From an uncultured Burkholderiales bacterium (GTDB taxonomy: Bacteria > Pseudomonadota > Gammaproteobacteria > Burkholderiales > Burkholderiaceae), in NCBI GenBank assembly GCA_903845315.1, contig CAIMWY010000003.1, positions 1 through 7,156 of the forward strand: a stretch of DNA of 7,156 bases, in the 5' to 3' direction. Numbering within the stretch: the stretch's first letter is position 1; each line of letters begins with the position of its first letter. The notes beneath the pieces were generated by a model. It was not told where the DNA came from, did not search any database, and saw only the letters and a program-made list of their open reading frames with translations. Position numbers and translations under genes: made by a program. Below, one piece after another: positions 1 through 6,638 of this stretch.

Positions 1-544
1 CTTGCCATTGGGCGCGTTGCTCCACCAGCAAGCTGCGCCAGTCACGCGCTTGCAGGGCTTGCCACAGCGCATCGGGCAGTTGCAGCAAGACGGCGTTTTC
101 GTCGAACAAGGTCAAGGCATCGCGCACGGGGCCACGCGTCGCACCCACGCCTTGGTGCGCAATCTCGGCCGCTTGCAGCGCATTCAGGCGCTGTTTGGCC
201 ATGGGGAAACGGTGCCAACACAGCCCATTGAAAAAGTCGTGCAAGCCATCGCGCGTGGGCACGCGGCCTTGCTGAAAGATGAAGTCTTCGTAGGCTTGGG
301 TGGCGGGCAGCTCGGACTGGGCGACGAACTGGATGGCGGGTTCGTCACCTGCTCGCTCGGCTGCGCCTGGGCTCACGCTGCATCGCGGGGCTTGGTTGGT
401 CTGTGCTGCGCTTGATTGAACATTGCTGAGATGGTTCAGCGCTTGCGCCACGCTGTGCCAGCGCAGCGCGTTTTGGGCCACCTGCTTACCGGGGTGTTGC
501 CAGGGCGCGAACCAGGGTTGTGCCCAATCGATGTCGGCCAGCAC
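1..544 (-). CDS. DUF3025 domain-containing protein (3' end outside window)
   Basis: This reading frame is open from the end of pyrC to the left edge, so about 181 N-terminal residues are present and the C-terminus is cut off. The protein begins around ADIDWAQPWFAPW. Its best-conserved block, about two fifths of the way in, reads YEDFIFQQGRVPTRDGLHDF, followed by FNGLCWHRFPMAKQRLNAL and then GATRGPVRDALTLFDENAVL. I recognise this as the DUF3025 family, common in Beta- and Gammaproteobacteria and of unknown function. The chosen start is GTG at 544-542; a TTG at 589-587, overlapping pyrC, is the alternative, and neither has a strong Shine-Dalgarno. No signal peptide is visible, so it is probably cytosolic. 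It lies directly downstream of pyrC on the same strand, which suggests co-transcription or translational coupling. Family assignment is confident, the start is not, and no biochemical role can be given. Confidence 0.8.
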   Translation of the reverse strand, partial: MLADIDWAQPWFAPWQHPGKQVAQNALRWHSVAQALNHLSNVQSSAAQTNQAPRCSVSPGAAERAGDEPAIQFVAQSELPATQAYEDFIFQQGRVPTRDGLHDFFNGLCWHRFPMAKQRLNALQAAEIAHQGVGATRGPVRDALTLFDENAVLLQLPDALWQALQARDWRSLLVEQRAQWQ

Positions 545-545
545 C

Positions 546-561
546 GCACCTGTAAAGGTGC
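546..561. repeat. Short inverted repeat at the pyrC / DUF3025 gene junction
   Basis: GCACCT and AGGTGC form a perfect 6-bp stem with a 4-base loop immediately upstream of the proposed GTG start. A competing pairing, CAGCACC (539-545) with GGTGCTG (557-563), is also possible. There is no T-run, so it does not look like a terminator. It could partly hide the ribosome binding region of the DUF3025 gene, or be chance in GC-rich sequence. Confidence 0.3.
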
Positions 562-573
562 TGGACGCAGGGG

Positions 574-1614
574 TCAGAGCACGCGCCAAGACAGCGATTC
601 GCCAGAGCGCAAAGGCTTGAGTTCGGCATCGCCAAACGCAAAGCTCTCAGGCGGTGTCCAGTTTTCACGACGCAGGGTGAGCGTGCCGCTGTTGCGCGGC
701 AAGCCGTAAAAATCGGCACCATGAAAGCTGGCAAAGCCTTCGAGTTGGCCCAACGCGCCTGCGTTGTCAAAAGCCTCGGCATACAGCGGCATGGCCGCAT
801 GCGCGGTGTAGCAACCGGCGCAACCGGTGGCGTGTTCTTTGAGGTGCGCCGGGTGGGGCGCGCTGTCGGTGCCCAAGAAGAACTTGGGCGAACCGCTGGT
901 GGCCGCTTGCACCAAGGCTTGGCGGTGCACCTCGCGCTTGAGCACGGGCAAGCAGTAAAAGTGCGGGCGAATGCCACCCGTGAAGATGGCGTTGCGGTTG
1001 TAGAGCAAGTGGTGCGCGGTGATGGTGGCGGCCGTGAAGGCATCGCTTTGCGCCACATACTGCGCCGCTTCGCGGGTGGTGATGTGTTCGAACACAATTT
1101 TCAGTTCAGGAAAGTCGCGACGCAGCGGGATGAGCTGGGTGTCGATGAACACCGCTTCGCGGTCGAACAGGTCGATGTCGCTGGACGTCACCTCGCCGTG
1201 CACCAGCAGCAACATGCCTGCTTTTTGCATGGCCTCCAAGGTCTTGTAGGTCTTGCGCAAATCGGTCACACCGGCATCGCTGTTGGTCGTAGCACCTGCG
1301 GGGTAGAGCTTGGCGGCCACCACACCCGCGTCTTTGGCGCGGGCGATTTCGTCAGCAGGCAAGTTGTCGGTGAGGTAGAGCGTCATCAAGGGCTCAAACT
1401 TCATGCCTTGTGGCACAGCAGCCAGGATGCGCTGTTTGTAGGCCAAGGCTTGGGCCGCGGTGGTGACGGGTGGCTTGAGGTTGGGCATGATGATGGCCCG
1501 GCCAAATTCAGCAGCGGTGTGGGGCACCACGGTGTTCAAAGCAGCGCCGTCGCGCACATGCAGGTGCCAGTCGTCAGGGCGGGTGATGGTGAGTTCTTGC
1601 GTCATGCCCACCAT
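574..1614 (-). CDS. pyrC: Dihydroorotase, type II (PyrC)
   Basis: PyrC reversibly cyclises N-carbamoyl-L-aspartate to L-dihydroorotate, the third step of pyrimidine synthesis, in the cytosol. The 346-residue length matches E. coli PyrC (about 348). The binuclear zinc site is complete: H17 and H19 in [10 protein letters not shown], the lysine normally carboxylated K102 in [11 protein letters not shown]139 in LLVHGE, H177 in FEHITT, and D250 with H254 in LGTDSAPH. T109 and T110 correspond to the flexible active-site loop. The start used is ATG at 1614-1612, with a weak GAAG four bases upstream; ATG at 1605-1603 gives [13 protein letters not shown] and is equally plausible. Only 9 bases separate it from the stop of the upstream ABC ATPase gene, so it probably sits in the transporter operon. 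The function is secure. Confidence 0.97.
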   Translation of the reverse strand: MVGMTQELTITRPDDWHLHVRDGAALNTVVPHTAAEFGRAIIMPNLKPPVTTAAQALAYKQRILAAVPQGMKFEPLMTLYLTDNLPADEIARAKDAGVVAAKLYPAGATTNSDAGVTDLRKTYKTLEAMQKAGMLLLVHGEVTSSDIDLFDREAVFIDTQLIPLRRDFPELKIVFEHITTREAAQYVAQSDAFTAATITAHHLLYNRNAIFTGGIRPHFYCLPVLKREVHRQALVQAATSGSPKFFLGTDSAPHPAHLKEHATGCAGCYTAHAAMPLYAEAFDNAGALGQLEGFASFHGADFYGLPRNSGTLTLRRENWTPPESFAFGDAELKPLRSGESLSWRVL

Positions 1615-1623
1615 TGTCTTCGA

Positions 1624-2361
1624 TCAATGCTGCAAGATTTTGTTCAAGAATTCTTTGGTGCGGGGCTGGCGGTTCTCGGGATGATTGAAGAACTCGTCTT
1701 TGGAGCAATCCTCCAAAATTTTGCCACCCACATCCATGAAGATCACCCGACTGCTGACCTTGCGGGCAAAGCCCATTTCGTGGGTCACGCACATCATGGT
1801 CATGCCTTCATGGGCCAAGTCGACCATCACATCCAGCACCTCACCCACCATCTCGGGGTCAAGGGCTGAGGTGGGTTCGTCAAACAACATCACGATCGGG
1901 TCCATGCTCAAGGCGCGGGCGATGGCCACACGTTGCTGTTGACCGCCTGAGAGTTGCCCAGGAAATTTATCTTTGTGTGCCATCAAGCCCACACGCTCCA
2001 AGTATTTCAGGCCATGGGCATGGGCCTCTTCGGCGCTGCGTCCCAGCACCTTGACTTGTGCCATGGTGAGGTTCTCGGTGACCGACAGATGGGGGAACAG
2101 CTCGAAGTGCTGAAACACCATGCCCACGCGACTGCGCAGCTTGGGCAGGTTGGTCTGTTTGTCGTGCACGGCGACGCCGTCGACAAAAATCTCGCCCTGC
2201 TGAAACGGCTCGAGCGCGTTGATGGTTTTGATGAGGGTAGATTTACCCGAGCCCGAGGGACCGCAGACGACCACCACTTCACCGCGTTGGATGGTGGTGG
2301 AGCAGTCAGTCAGCACCTGCACAGGGCCGTACCACTTGGAGACGTTTTTGAGTTCAATCAC
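1624..2361 (-). CDS. gltL: Glutamate/aspartate-type ABC transporter ATP-binding protein
   Basis: This is the cytosolic ATPase that powers the polar amino acid importer encoded by the three genes upstream. All motifs of an ABC ATPase are intact in 245 residues: Walker [10 protein letters not shown] (34-42), Q-loop glutamine Q84 in [10 protein letters not shown], signature LSGGQQQR (137-144), Walker B IVMLFDE with catalytic E162, D-loop SALD (165-168) and switch H194 in VTHE. Length and the [16 protein letters not shown] stretch are typical of the GltL/GlnQ/AapP group. The start is GTG (2361-2359), supported by GGAG at 2372-2369 with a 7-base spacer. It lies 15 bases after gltK and 9 bases before pyrC. 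Substrate specificity is not readable from the ATPase and comes from the binding protein of the same operon. Confidence 0.95.
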   Translation of the reverse strand: MIELKNVSKWYGPVQVLTDCSTTIQRGEVVVVCGPSGSGKSTLIKTINALEPFQQGEIFVDGVAVHDKQTNLPKLRSRVGMVFQHFELFPHLSVTENLTMAQVKVLGRSAEEAHAHGLKYLERVGLMAHKDKFPGQLSGGQQQRVAIARALSMDPIVMLFDEPTSALDPEMVGEVLDVMVDLAHEGMTMMCVTHEMGFARKVSSRVIFMDVGGKILEDCSKDEFFNHPENRQPRTKEFLNKILQH

Positions 2362-2376
2362 AGGGCTTCTCCAGGC

Positions 2377-3045
2377 TCAACGGACGATGGCGATGCGCGC
2401 TTGCAAGCGTCGCACCAAGGCCGACAGGCCATAACAAATGACGAAATACACCACAGCGGCCAACAGGTAAGCCTCTTCAGGACGGCCATAAATCTTGCCG
2501 GCGGTGACAAAGCCTTTGAGCAAGTCATACGCGCCAATGGCATAGACCAGCGAGGTGTCTTGGAACAAGATGATGGTTTGCGTCAGCAGCACCGGCAGCA
2601 TGTTGCGAAAGGCCTGAGGCAACACCACCAAGCGCATGTTCTGTCCATAGGTCAGCCCCAAGGCTTGACCTGCAAACACCTGCCCGCGTGAGATCGACTG
2701 AATGCCAGCACGCATGATCTCGCTGAAATACGCCGCCTCAAACGCCACAAAGGTGATGGTGGCTGACAGCTCTGCACCAATGGGGCGGCCAATCAAAGAT
2801 GGGATCAGCAAGAAGAACCAAAGAATCACCATCAACAGCGGGATGGATCGCATGCCGTTGACATAGATGACTGCCGGCGTAGCCAGCCACTTGTTGCCCG
2901 ACAAACGCATGAGCGCGAGCACCGTGCCAAACAGCACGCCGCCGAGGGTGGCGACGATGGTGAGCTCAACGCTAAAGACCAAACCCTTGGAGACAAATTT
3001 GCTCAGGATGTCCCAATCGAGGAACGAGAGATCAAGGCCACCCAT
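2377..3045 (-). CDS. gltK: Glutamate/aspartate-type ABC transporter permease (GltK-like)
   Basis: This is one of two inner-membrane subunits forming the translocation channel, 222 residues as usual for GltK. Hydrophobic segments lie roughly at 21-45, 55-85, 94-108, 148-172 and 192-212. The cytoplasmic EAA loop that contacts the ATPase is at 109-131, beginning EIMRAGIQSISRGQ and ending QALGL. The SIPLLMVILWFF stretch (67-78) is characteristic of the HisM/GltK permease family. The start ATG is 2 bases after the gltJ stop with a G-run about 8 bases upstream, so translation is probably coupled to gltJ. The gltK rather than gltJ assignment rests on gene order, length and overall resemblance; the two are paralogous. 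Confidence 0.9.
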   Translation of the reverse strand: MGGLDLSFLDWDILSKFVSKGLVFSVELTIVATLGGVLFGTVLALMRLSGNKWLATPAVIYVNGMRSIPLLMVILWFFLLIPSLIGRPIGAELSATITFVAFEAAYFSEIMRAGIQSISRGQVFAGQALGLTYGQNMRLVVLPQAFRNMLPVLLTQTIILFQDTSLVYAIGAYDLLKGFVTAGKIYGRPEEAYLLAAVVYFVICYGLSALVRRLQARIAIVR

Positions 3046-3047
3046 GT

Positions 3048-3782
3048 TCAGTGCCCCCCGCCTGAGGCGGTAGCCACGGTGAGCCCCGGGATTTGCAGGC
3101 GGCGCTCCACCAGCGCCATCGCTCGGTTGACAGCAAAGGCCGAGGCCGCATAGAGCGCTGTGACTGCCAAATACACCTCCACGCCACGCGAGGTTTCTTC
3201 TTGCACTTGCATGGCGTACATGGTGAGTTCGGCAATCGACACTGCAAAAGCCACCGACGAGTTTTTCAACAAATTCATCGACTCACTGGTGAGAGGCGGC
3301 CAAATGATGCGAAACGCCATGGGCAAGAGGATGTAACGGTAGGTCTGCCAGGTGGTGAGTCCCATGGCCATGGCCGCATAGCGCTGTCCGCGTGGCAGGG
3401 CTTGAATGCCCGCACGCACTTGTTCGGCAATACGCGCCGAGGTGAAAAAGCCCAAACCCAGCACCACCAACGCGAAGCCCGGCACCTGCTGCATGGCCGG
3501 AAACACTTTGGGCAGCACGAAGTACCAGAGGAAGATTTGCACCAACAGTGGAATGTTGCGAAACAATTCCACCCACGCATTGGACAGGCGTATCAGGCTG
3601 CGGTTGAGCGCATGGTCGGGCGGCAAGGTGCGCAGGGTGCCCATCAGGGCACCCACGACCATCGCCACCAGCCAAGCGCTGCCGGCCACGGACAAGGTCC
3701 AACCCCAGGCGTCCAACATCCACTCGAGGTAGGTGCGTCCGCCGCCGTCGTCTTCTAAGAAGACCTGCCAATCAAGTGCCAT
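3048..3782 (-). CDS. gltJ: Glutamate/aspartate-type ABC transporter permease (GltJ-like)
   Basis: This is the second membrane subunit of the importer, 244 residues against 246 in E. coli GltJ. It has an N-terminal cytoplasmic or amphipathic stretch, a first membrane segment around 29-50, FRNIPLLVQIFLWYFVLP (74-91) typical of this permease family, a segment at 101-118, and a C-terminal segment around 202-222. The EAA motif is at 120-142, starting EQVRAGIQALPRGQ and ending AMAMGL. The start ATG (3782-3780) has AAGG about 7 bases upstream. It follows gltI by 54 bases, the widest gap inside the operon; I see no strong hairpin there. Its partner permease gltK starts 2 bases after its stop. Confidence 0.9.
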   Translation of the reverse strand: MALDWQVFLEDDGGGRTYLEWMLDAWGWTLSVAGSAWLVAMVVGALMGTLRTLPPDHALNRSLIRLSNAWVELFRNIPLLVQIFLWYFVLPKVFPAMQQVPGFALVVLGLGFFTSARIAEQVRAGIQALPRGQRYAAMAMGLTTWQTYRYILLPMAFRIIWPPLTSESMNLLKNSSVAFAVSIAELTMYAMQVQEETSRGVEVYLAVTALYAASAFAVNRAMALVERRLQIPGLTVATASGGGH

Positions 3783-3836
3783 GGGTTTGCCTTGTGTTGC
3801 TGGGGTTGGCTTGCGATCTACAAAGAAGGCGCGTGT

Positions 3837-4736
3837 TTACTTCTTGGCGTACTCTTCCACCGGCTTGTCGTTGGGCGTGGCCCAAGCAACTTTGTTGGCT
3901 TCGCTGGCAGGCATGCTCAAGCGGATGTTTTTAGGTGGAATGGGTTGCACAAACCACTTGTCGTAGAGCTTGGCCAATTCGCCCGACTTGGCCAGGGCGC
4001 TGATGGTGTCGTCTGCCATTTTTTTGAACGCAGGGTCATCCTTGCGCAGCATGATGGCAATGGGCTCCACGCTCAACACCTCACCCACAATTTTGAAGTC
4101 TGCGGGCGACTTGCTGTTGGCGATGTTGCCGGCCAAGATTTGACCGTCCATCACAAATGCATCAGCACGGCCCGACTCCAACAGCAAGAAGCTGTCAGCG
4201 TGGTCTTTGCCAAACACTTCTTTGAAGTCCACGCCCGTGGCGCGTTCGTTCTTACGCAGCAATTGAACCGAGGTGGTGCCCGTGGTGGTGGCCACATTTT
4301 TGCCATTCAACTGACCAATGGCTGTGATGCCTGAGTTGGCGCGCACCGCAATGCGCACTTCTTCCACGTAGGTGGTGAAGGCAAAGGCCACGTCTTTTTG
4401 GCGTGCCAGGTTGTTGGTGGTCGAGCCACACTCAATGTCCACCGTGCCGTTTTGCACCAGGGGCAAACGATTTTGTGACGTAACCGGCAGGTACTTCACC
4501 TCAAGTTTTTTGCCAGCAGCTTTTTCGAGGTTGTCCAAGATGCGATGACAAATTTCAACGTGGTAGCCGACGTACTTGCCATCCCCCAAGGTGTAAGACA
4601 AAGCGCCCGAGGAGTCACGCACGCCCATGGTCACGCTGCCAGAGGCTTTGACCTTGGCGATGGTGTCATTGGCTTGGGCTTGCACGCCAGCGGCCACCAA
4701 GGTGGCCAGGGCAAAGGCGAATAACTGCTTCTTCAT
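3837..4736 (-). CDS. gltI: Periplasmic glutamate/aspartate-binding protein (GltI-like)
   Basis: This is the solute-binding subunit (SBP_bac_3 family) that captures the amino acid in the periplasm and delivers it to GltJK. A Sec signal peptide is clear: MKKQLFAFALATLVAAGVQA, with cleavage likely after residue 20 or 22. Stretches shared with E. coli GltI/DEBP as I recall it include VTSQNR (85-90), QNGT.D.ECGSTTNN (95-109), TTGTTS (151-156), KDH.DSF..LESGRA (177-191) and KWF..PIPPKN (260-270). These make glutamate/aspartate the likely ligand. I chose ATG 4736-4734 (299 residues) because GGAG lies 7 bases upstream; an in-frame TTG at 4754 would add six residues ahead of the signal peptide and is unlikely. 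It is the first gene of the operon and the one nearest the predicted promoter. Exact ligand preference is inferred. Confidence 0.93.
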   Translation of the reverse strand: MKKQLFAFALATLVAAGVQAQANDTIAKVKASGSVTMGVRDSSGALSYTLGDGKYVGYHVEICHRILDNLEKAAGKKLEVKYLPVTSQNRLPLVQNGTVDIECGSTTNNLARQKDVAFAFTTYVEEVRIAVRANSGITAIGQLNGKNVATTTGTTSVQLLRKNERATGVDFKEVFGKDHADSFLLLESGRADAFVMDGQILAGNIANSKSPADFKIVGEVLSVEPIAIMLRKDDPAFKKMADDTISALAKSGELAKLYDKWFVQPIPPKNIRLSMPASEANKVAWATPNDKPVEEYAKK

Positions 4737-4743
4737 GAGTTGG

Positions 4744-4747
4744 CTCC
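4744..4747 (-). promoter_or_regulatory. Ribosome binding site deciding the gltI start
   Basis: GGAG on the minus strand sits 7 bases before ATG 4736-4734. This fixes the start at the signal-peptide methionine rather than the upstream TTG at 4754. Confidence 0.7.
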
Positions 4748-4775
4748 AGTTCAAAGTAACGACAAGAAAAAAGTC

Positions 4776-4803
4776 ATTCTAGAGACAACCGGGGCTGCGC
4801 CAA
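4776..4803 (-). promoter_or_regulatory. Putative sigma70 promoter of the gltIJKL-pyrC operon
   Basis: On the minus strand a -35 like TTGGCG (4803-4798; 4 of 6 matches to TTGACA) and a -10 like TAGAAT (4781-4776; 5 of 6 matches to TATAAT) are separated by 16 bases. Transcription would begin near 4769, giving a leader of about 33 bases before the gltI ATG. The -35 falls inside a GC-rich hairpin flanked by GACAACC repeats. This is a motif-based prediction only. Confidence 0.5.
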
Positions 4804-4816
4804 CCCCGTGACAACC
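4784..4816. repeat. Direct repeat GACAACC flanking a hairpin upstream of gltI
   Basis: GACAACC occurs at 4784-4790 and again at 4810-4816, a 26-base offset. The pair brackets the hairpin 4790-4808 and the -35 candidate. It may be an operator half-site pair for a regulator of the glt operon; chance cannot be excluded at seven bases. Confidence 0.35.
4790..4808 (-). terminator. GC-rich hairpin after the aldolase gene, possible terminator
   Basis: CGGGGTTG and CAGCCCCG (minus strand) can pair as an 8-bp stem, one pair being G-T, with a 3-base loop. It begins 15 bases after the class II aldolase stop. The following bases are GTTGTCTCT rather than a clean T-run, and a TTTTTTCTT tract only comes about 20 bases later, so it would be a weak or non-canonical intrinsic terminator. 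It overlaps the predicted -35 of the gltI promoter and could instead be a regulatory element. Confidence 0.4.
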
Positions 4817-4822
4817 TTCAGA

Positions 4823-5530
4823 TCAGAAGGGGTTGGCCAAGGCCTTGCGCTTCCACATTTGCCATGGGCGGTCCAGATGCTGGTCGTTCATGTCAGAGGT
4901 GGCTTGGGCTTCGGCATCGGTCAAGAAGGTGATCTCGCCCAAGGGCGCCGCAATTGCTTGCAAGCGCGCATTGCTCTCGGTGTAGATGCCACGAAACACG
5001 GCTTGTTGGATGGATGTGCCCACGGTCACGCTGCCGTGGCCGCGCATCAGGGCCACATTGGCTTGTCCCAAGCATTGGGCCAGCGACACGCCCAGGGCTT
5101 GGTTGCGAATCAGCAGGTCGGAGGTTTCGCCTGCGCTGTGGCGAATTTCGTAGACGGGCGTAACCCCACCCAAGAAGCCACTCATGTGGCAGATGGGACG
5201 CAGACGCGCACCGGTCACACCAAACGGAATCACGGCGGGTGAGTGGCTGTGGATGATGGACATCACCTCAGGCCGAGCGCGGAAAATTTCGCTGTGGATG
5301 AAGCGCTCCACATAGGTGTGGCGGCCTTGGGCGTCGTGCACCCCACCGTCCAGGTCGACAGAGACCAAGTCTTCCAGCGTCACCAAGGCAGGCGCCATGC
5401 TGCGGGCAATGTAAAAACGCTCAGGGTTGCTGGGGTCACGCACACTGATATGGCCAAAGCCGTCAAGCACGCCTTCGTTGACCAAGATGTGGTTAGCCAC
5501 CACCAAATCTGACAAAACTTGCGAAACCAT
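4823..5530 (-). CDS. Class II aldolase/adducin family protein
   Basis: This is a 235-residue single-domain enzyme of the zinc-dependent class II aldolase/adducin (FucA/AraD) fold, probably cytosolic. The expected catalytic residues align in order and spacing with fuculose-1-phosphate aldolase: acid/base E75 in YVERF, zinc ligands H94 and H96 in IIHSHSPAV, and the third ligand H165 in MRGHGSV. The FGHISVRDP motif (25-33) is also present. The start is ATG 5530-5528 because GGAGG lies 7 bases upstream; a GTG at 5575 would add 15 residues and overlap the control region. The substrate is unknown. The family includes sugar-phosphate aldolases and aromatic-acid decarboxylases (PhtC of phthalate and CmtD of cumate degradation). 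The neighbouring TTT binding protein and dihydroxyphthalate decarboxylase-like gene favour organic- or aromatic-acid metabolism over sugars, but that is inference. Confidence 0.9.
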   Translation of the reverse strand: MVSQVLSDLVVANHILVNEGVLDGFGHISVRDPSNPERFYIARSMAPALVTLEDLVSVDLDGGVHDAQGRHTYVERFIHSEIFRARPEVMSIIHSHSPAVIPFGVTGARLRPICHMSGFLGGVTPVYEIRHSAGETSDLLIRNQALGVSLAQCLGQANVALMRGHGSVTVGTSIQQAVFRGIYTESNARLQAIAAPLGEITFLTDAEAQATSDMNDQHLDRPWQMWKRKALANPF

Positions 5531-5537
5531 TTGATAT

Positions 5538-5542
5538 CCTCC
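5538..5542 (-). promoter_or_regulatory. Strong ribosome binding site of the class II aldolase gene
   Basis: GGAGG on the minus strand with a 7-base spacer to ATG 5530-5528. It decides between this start and the longer GTG frame at 5575. Confidence 0.8.
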
Positions 5543-5589
5543 AAAAGATTCGTAAATCGTAATGGCTGCACGCACTCAAGACAGCCCCC

Positions 5590-5595
5590 AAGGAG
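5590..5595 (+). promoter_or_regulatory. Ribosome binding site of the Bug/TTT binding protein gene
   Basis: AAGGAG stands 5 bases before GTG 5601-5603 but only 2 bases before ATG 5598-5600. The spacing favours the GTG as the real start. Confidence 0.6.
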
Positions 5596-5600
5596 ACATG

Positions 5601-6569
5601 GTGAAACGTATTTATTCAAAAATTTTGTGTTCGGCAGTTTTAGGCAGCATGCTGGGTATGGCCAGTGCACAAAGCTTTCCCAACAAACCCATTCAGGTGA
5701 TCGTGCCTGTGGCAGCCGGCGGCGGCACTGATTTGCTGGCCCGCACCTTGGGTCAAAAGGCGGGCGAAGAGCTCGGGCAAAACCTGATCGTTGAAAACCG
5801 CTTGGGCGCAGGCGGCAACATTGGCGTAGAAATGGTGGCACGCGCCAAGCCCGATGGCTACACCTTGCTGGTCTCGCCCGCCACCATTGCCACCAATGTG
5901 GCCGTGTTCAACAAACTGCCCTACGACCTGCTGAAAGATTTGCAAACCGTGACCCTGATTGGTCAAACCGGCGTGGTGATGGTGGTGCACCCTTCGGTCA
6001 AAGCCAACACCTTGCGCGAGTTTGTCGACTTGGCCAAAGCCCATCCCGGCGAATTGAACTTTGGCTCTGCTGGCATGGGCAGCCCTCAGCACTTTCATGC
6101 TGAGTTGTTCAACCAACTCGCAGGCACCAAGACCAACCACATTCCCTACAAAGGCCAATCGCAATCGATGACCGACTTGGTGGGCGGGCAACTGACCTAC
6201 ATGTTCAGCCCCCTGCAAAACGCCCTGCCCTACATCCAACAAGGGCGTATCCGCGCACTGGCCGTGGCTTTTCCGCAGCGCTATCCGGCCCTGCCCAATG
6301 TGCCTACGCTGCTGGAGCTGGGCTACAAGGGCGCAGAGTTTTCAAACTGGTTTGCGGTCTATGCACCGGCCAACACGCCGCCTGCAGTGATCAAAAAACT
6401 CAACGCTGCATTTGTGAAAGTAGGCAAGACACCCGAGATGAAAGCCAAGTTCGACAAGCTGGGGTTTGAAGCCTTCTTCACCACCCCCGAAGAAGGCACC
6501 GACTTCATGCGTGCCGAGCTGGTGCGCTGGGCAAGGGTGGCAGCCTACGCAGGCATCAGAGCCGATTGA
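5601..6569 (+). CDS. Bug-family (TTT-type) periplasmic solute-binding protein
   Basis: This is a periplasmic binding protein of the tripartite tricarboxylate receptor (TctC/Bug) family, greatly expanded in Burkholderiales, with carboxylate-bearing ligands. A signal peptide runs from KRIYSKILCSAV to ASA (about residue 23), with mature protein from QSFPNKPI. Family hallmarks are IQVIVPVAAGGGTDLLAR (31-48), VENRLGAGGNIG (64-75), KPDGYTLL (83-90), NFGSAGMGSPQH (153-164), HIPYKGQ (180-186) and RIRALAV (216-222). The 322-residue length is usual. I prefer GTG 5601 for ribosome-site spacing; ATG 5598 adds one residue, and ATG 5562 has no ribosome site. No TctA/TctB membrane genes are visible; orphan binding proteins of this family are common. 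The partner genes suggest an organic or aromatic acid ligand, not determinable from sequence alone. Confidence 0.93.
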   Translation: MKRIYSKILCSAVLGSMLGMASAQSFPNKPIQVIVPVAAGGGTDLLARTLGQKAGEELGQNLIVENRLGAGGNIGVEMVARAKPDGYTLLVSPATIATNVAVFNKLPYDLLKDLQTVTLIGQTGVVMVVHPSVKANTLREFVDLAKAHPGELNFGSAGMGSPQHFHAELFNQLAGTKTNHIPYKGQSQSMTDLVGGQLTYMFSPLQNALPYIQQGRIRALAVAFPQRYPALPNVPTLLELGYKGAEFSNWFAVYAPANTPPAVIKKLNAAFVKVGKTPEMKAKFDKLGFEAFFTTPEEGTDFMRAELVRWARVAAYAGIRAD

Positions 6570-6584
6570 GTCACAAGCGCTAAG

Positions 6585-6628
6585 CTTGGAAGAACAAAGG
6601 CCGCAAATGCGGCCTTTGTTCTTCCAAG
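6585..6628. terminator. Bidirectional rho-independent terminator with perfect 21-bp stem
   Basis: A 44-base perfect palindromic hairpin with arms of 21 bases around a central AA. The core is GGCCGC, flanked on one side by AGAACAAA and on the other by TTTGTTCT, so on either strand the GC-rich stem is followed by a T-rich run. It lies 15 bases after the stop of the TTT binding protein gene (plus) and 10 bases from the stop of the decarboxylase-like gene (minus). It is therefore well placed to end both convergent transcripts. Confidence 0.9.
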
Positions 6629-6638
6629 ACAGGTCGTC

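Larger units (their letters stand above)
5531..5600. promoter_or_regulatory. Divergent control region between aldolase and TTT binding protein genes
   Basis: These 70 bases must serve both divergently transcribed genes unless the promoters reach into coding sequence. They contain a tandem direct repeat TCGTAA at 5550-5555 and 5557-5562 (7-base period), AT-richer than its surroundings. I could not place a convincing -35/-10 pair for either gene: TTGATA at 5531-5536 lacks a good -10 at the right distance. The tandem repeat could be an operator. No regulator gene lies within the window. Confidence 0.4.

Noticed and set aside
2..415. 137-codon open frame on the plus strand at the left edge
   Set aside because: Antisense to the DUF3025 gene, whose minus-strand translation has a recognisable conserved block.
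486..1097. 203-codon minus-strand frame overlapping pyrC
   Set aside because: It is an out-of-frame reading of pyrC and the junction, rich in C, P, R and T, with no family signature; the adjacent frame carries the real DUF3025 gene.
721..1869. 382-codon open frame on the plus strand
   Set aside because: It lies antisense to pyrC and the 3' part of gltL, both certain genes with complete motifs. Its product is low-complexity, rich in G, H and V, as expected from reading GC-biased codons backwards.
1954..2691. 245-codon open frame on the plus strand
   Set aside because: Antisense to gltL and gltK; no recognisable domain, and rich in H, Q and D in the manner of a shadow frame.
3093..3758. 221-codon open frame on the plus strand
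   Set aside because: Antisense to gltJ, which has a complete EAA motif and membrane segments; the opposite frame is histidine-rich and unconvincing.
3783..3836. Possible attenuator or mRNA-processing hairpin between gltI and gltJ
   Set aside because: The 54-base gap is suggestive by position, but I could not find a stem of useful length in it.
5531..5575. Longer GTG start for the class II aldolase gene
   Set aside because: The strong GGAGG with ideal spacing points to ATG 5530-5528, and the extra residues have no family counterpart I can recognise.
5640..6242. 200-codon minus-strand frame inside the TTT binding protein gene
   Set aside because: Shadow of the binding protein gene; histidine- and glycine-rich with no plausible domain.
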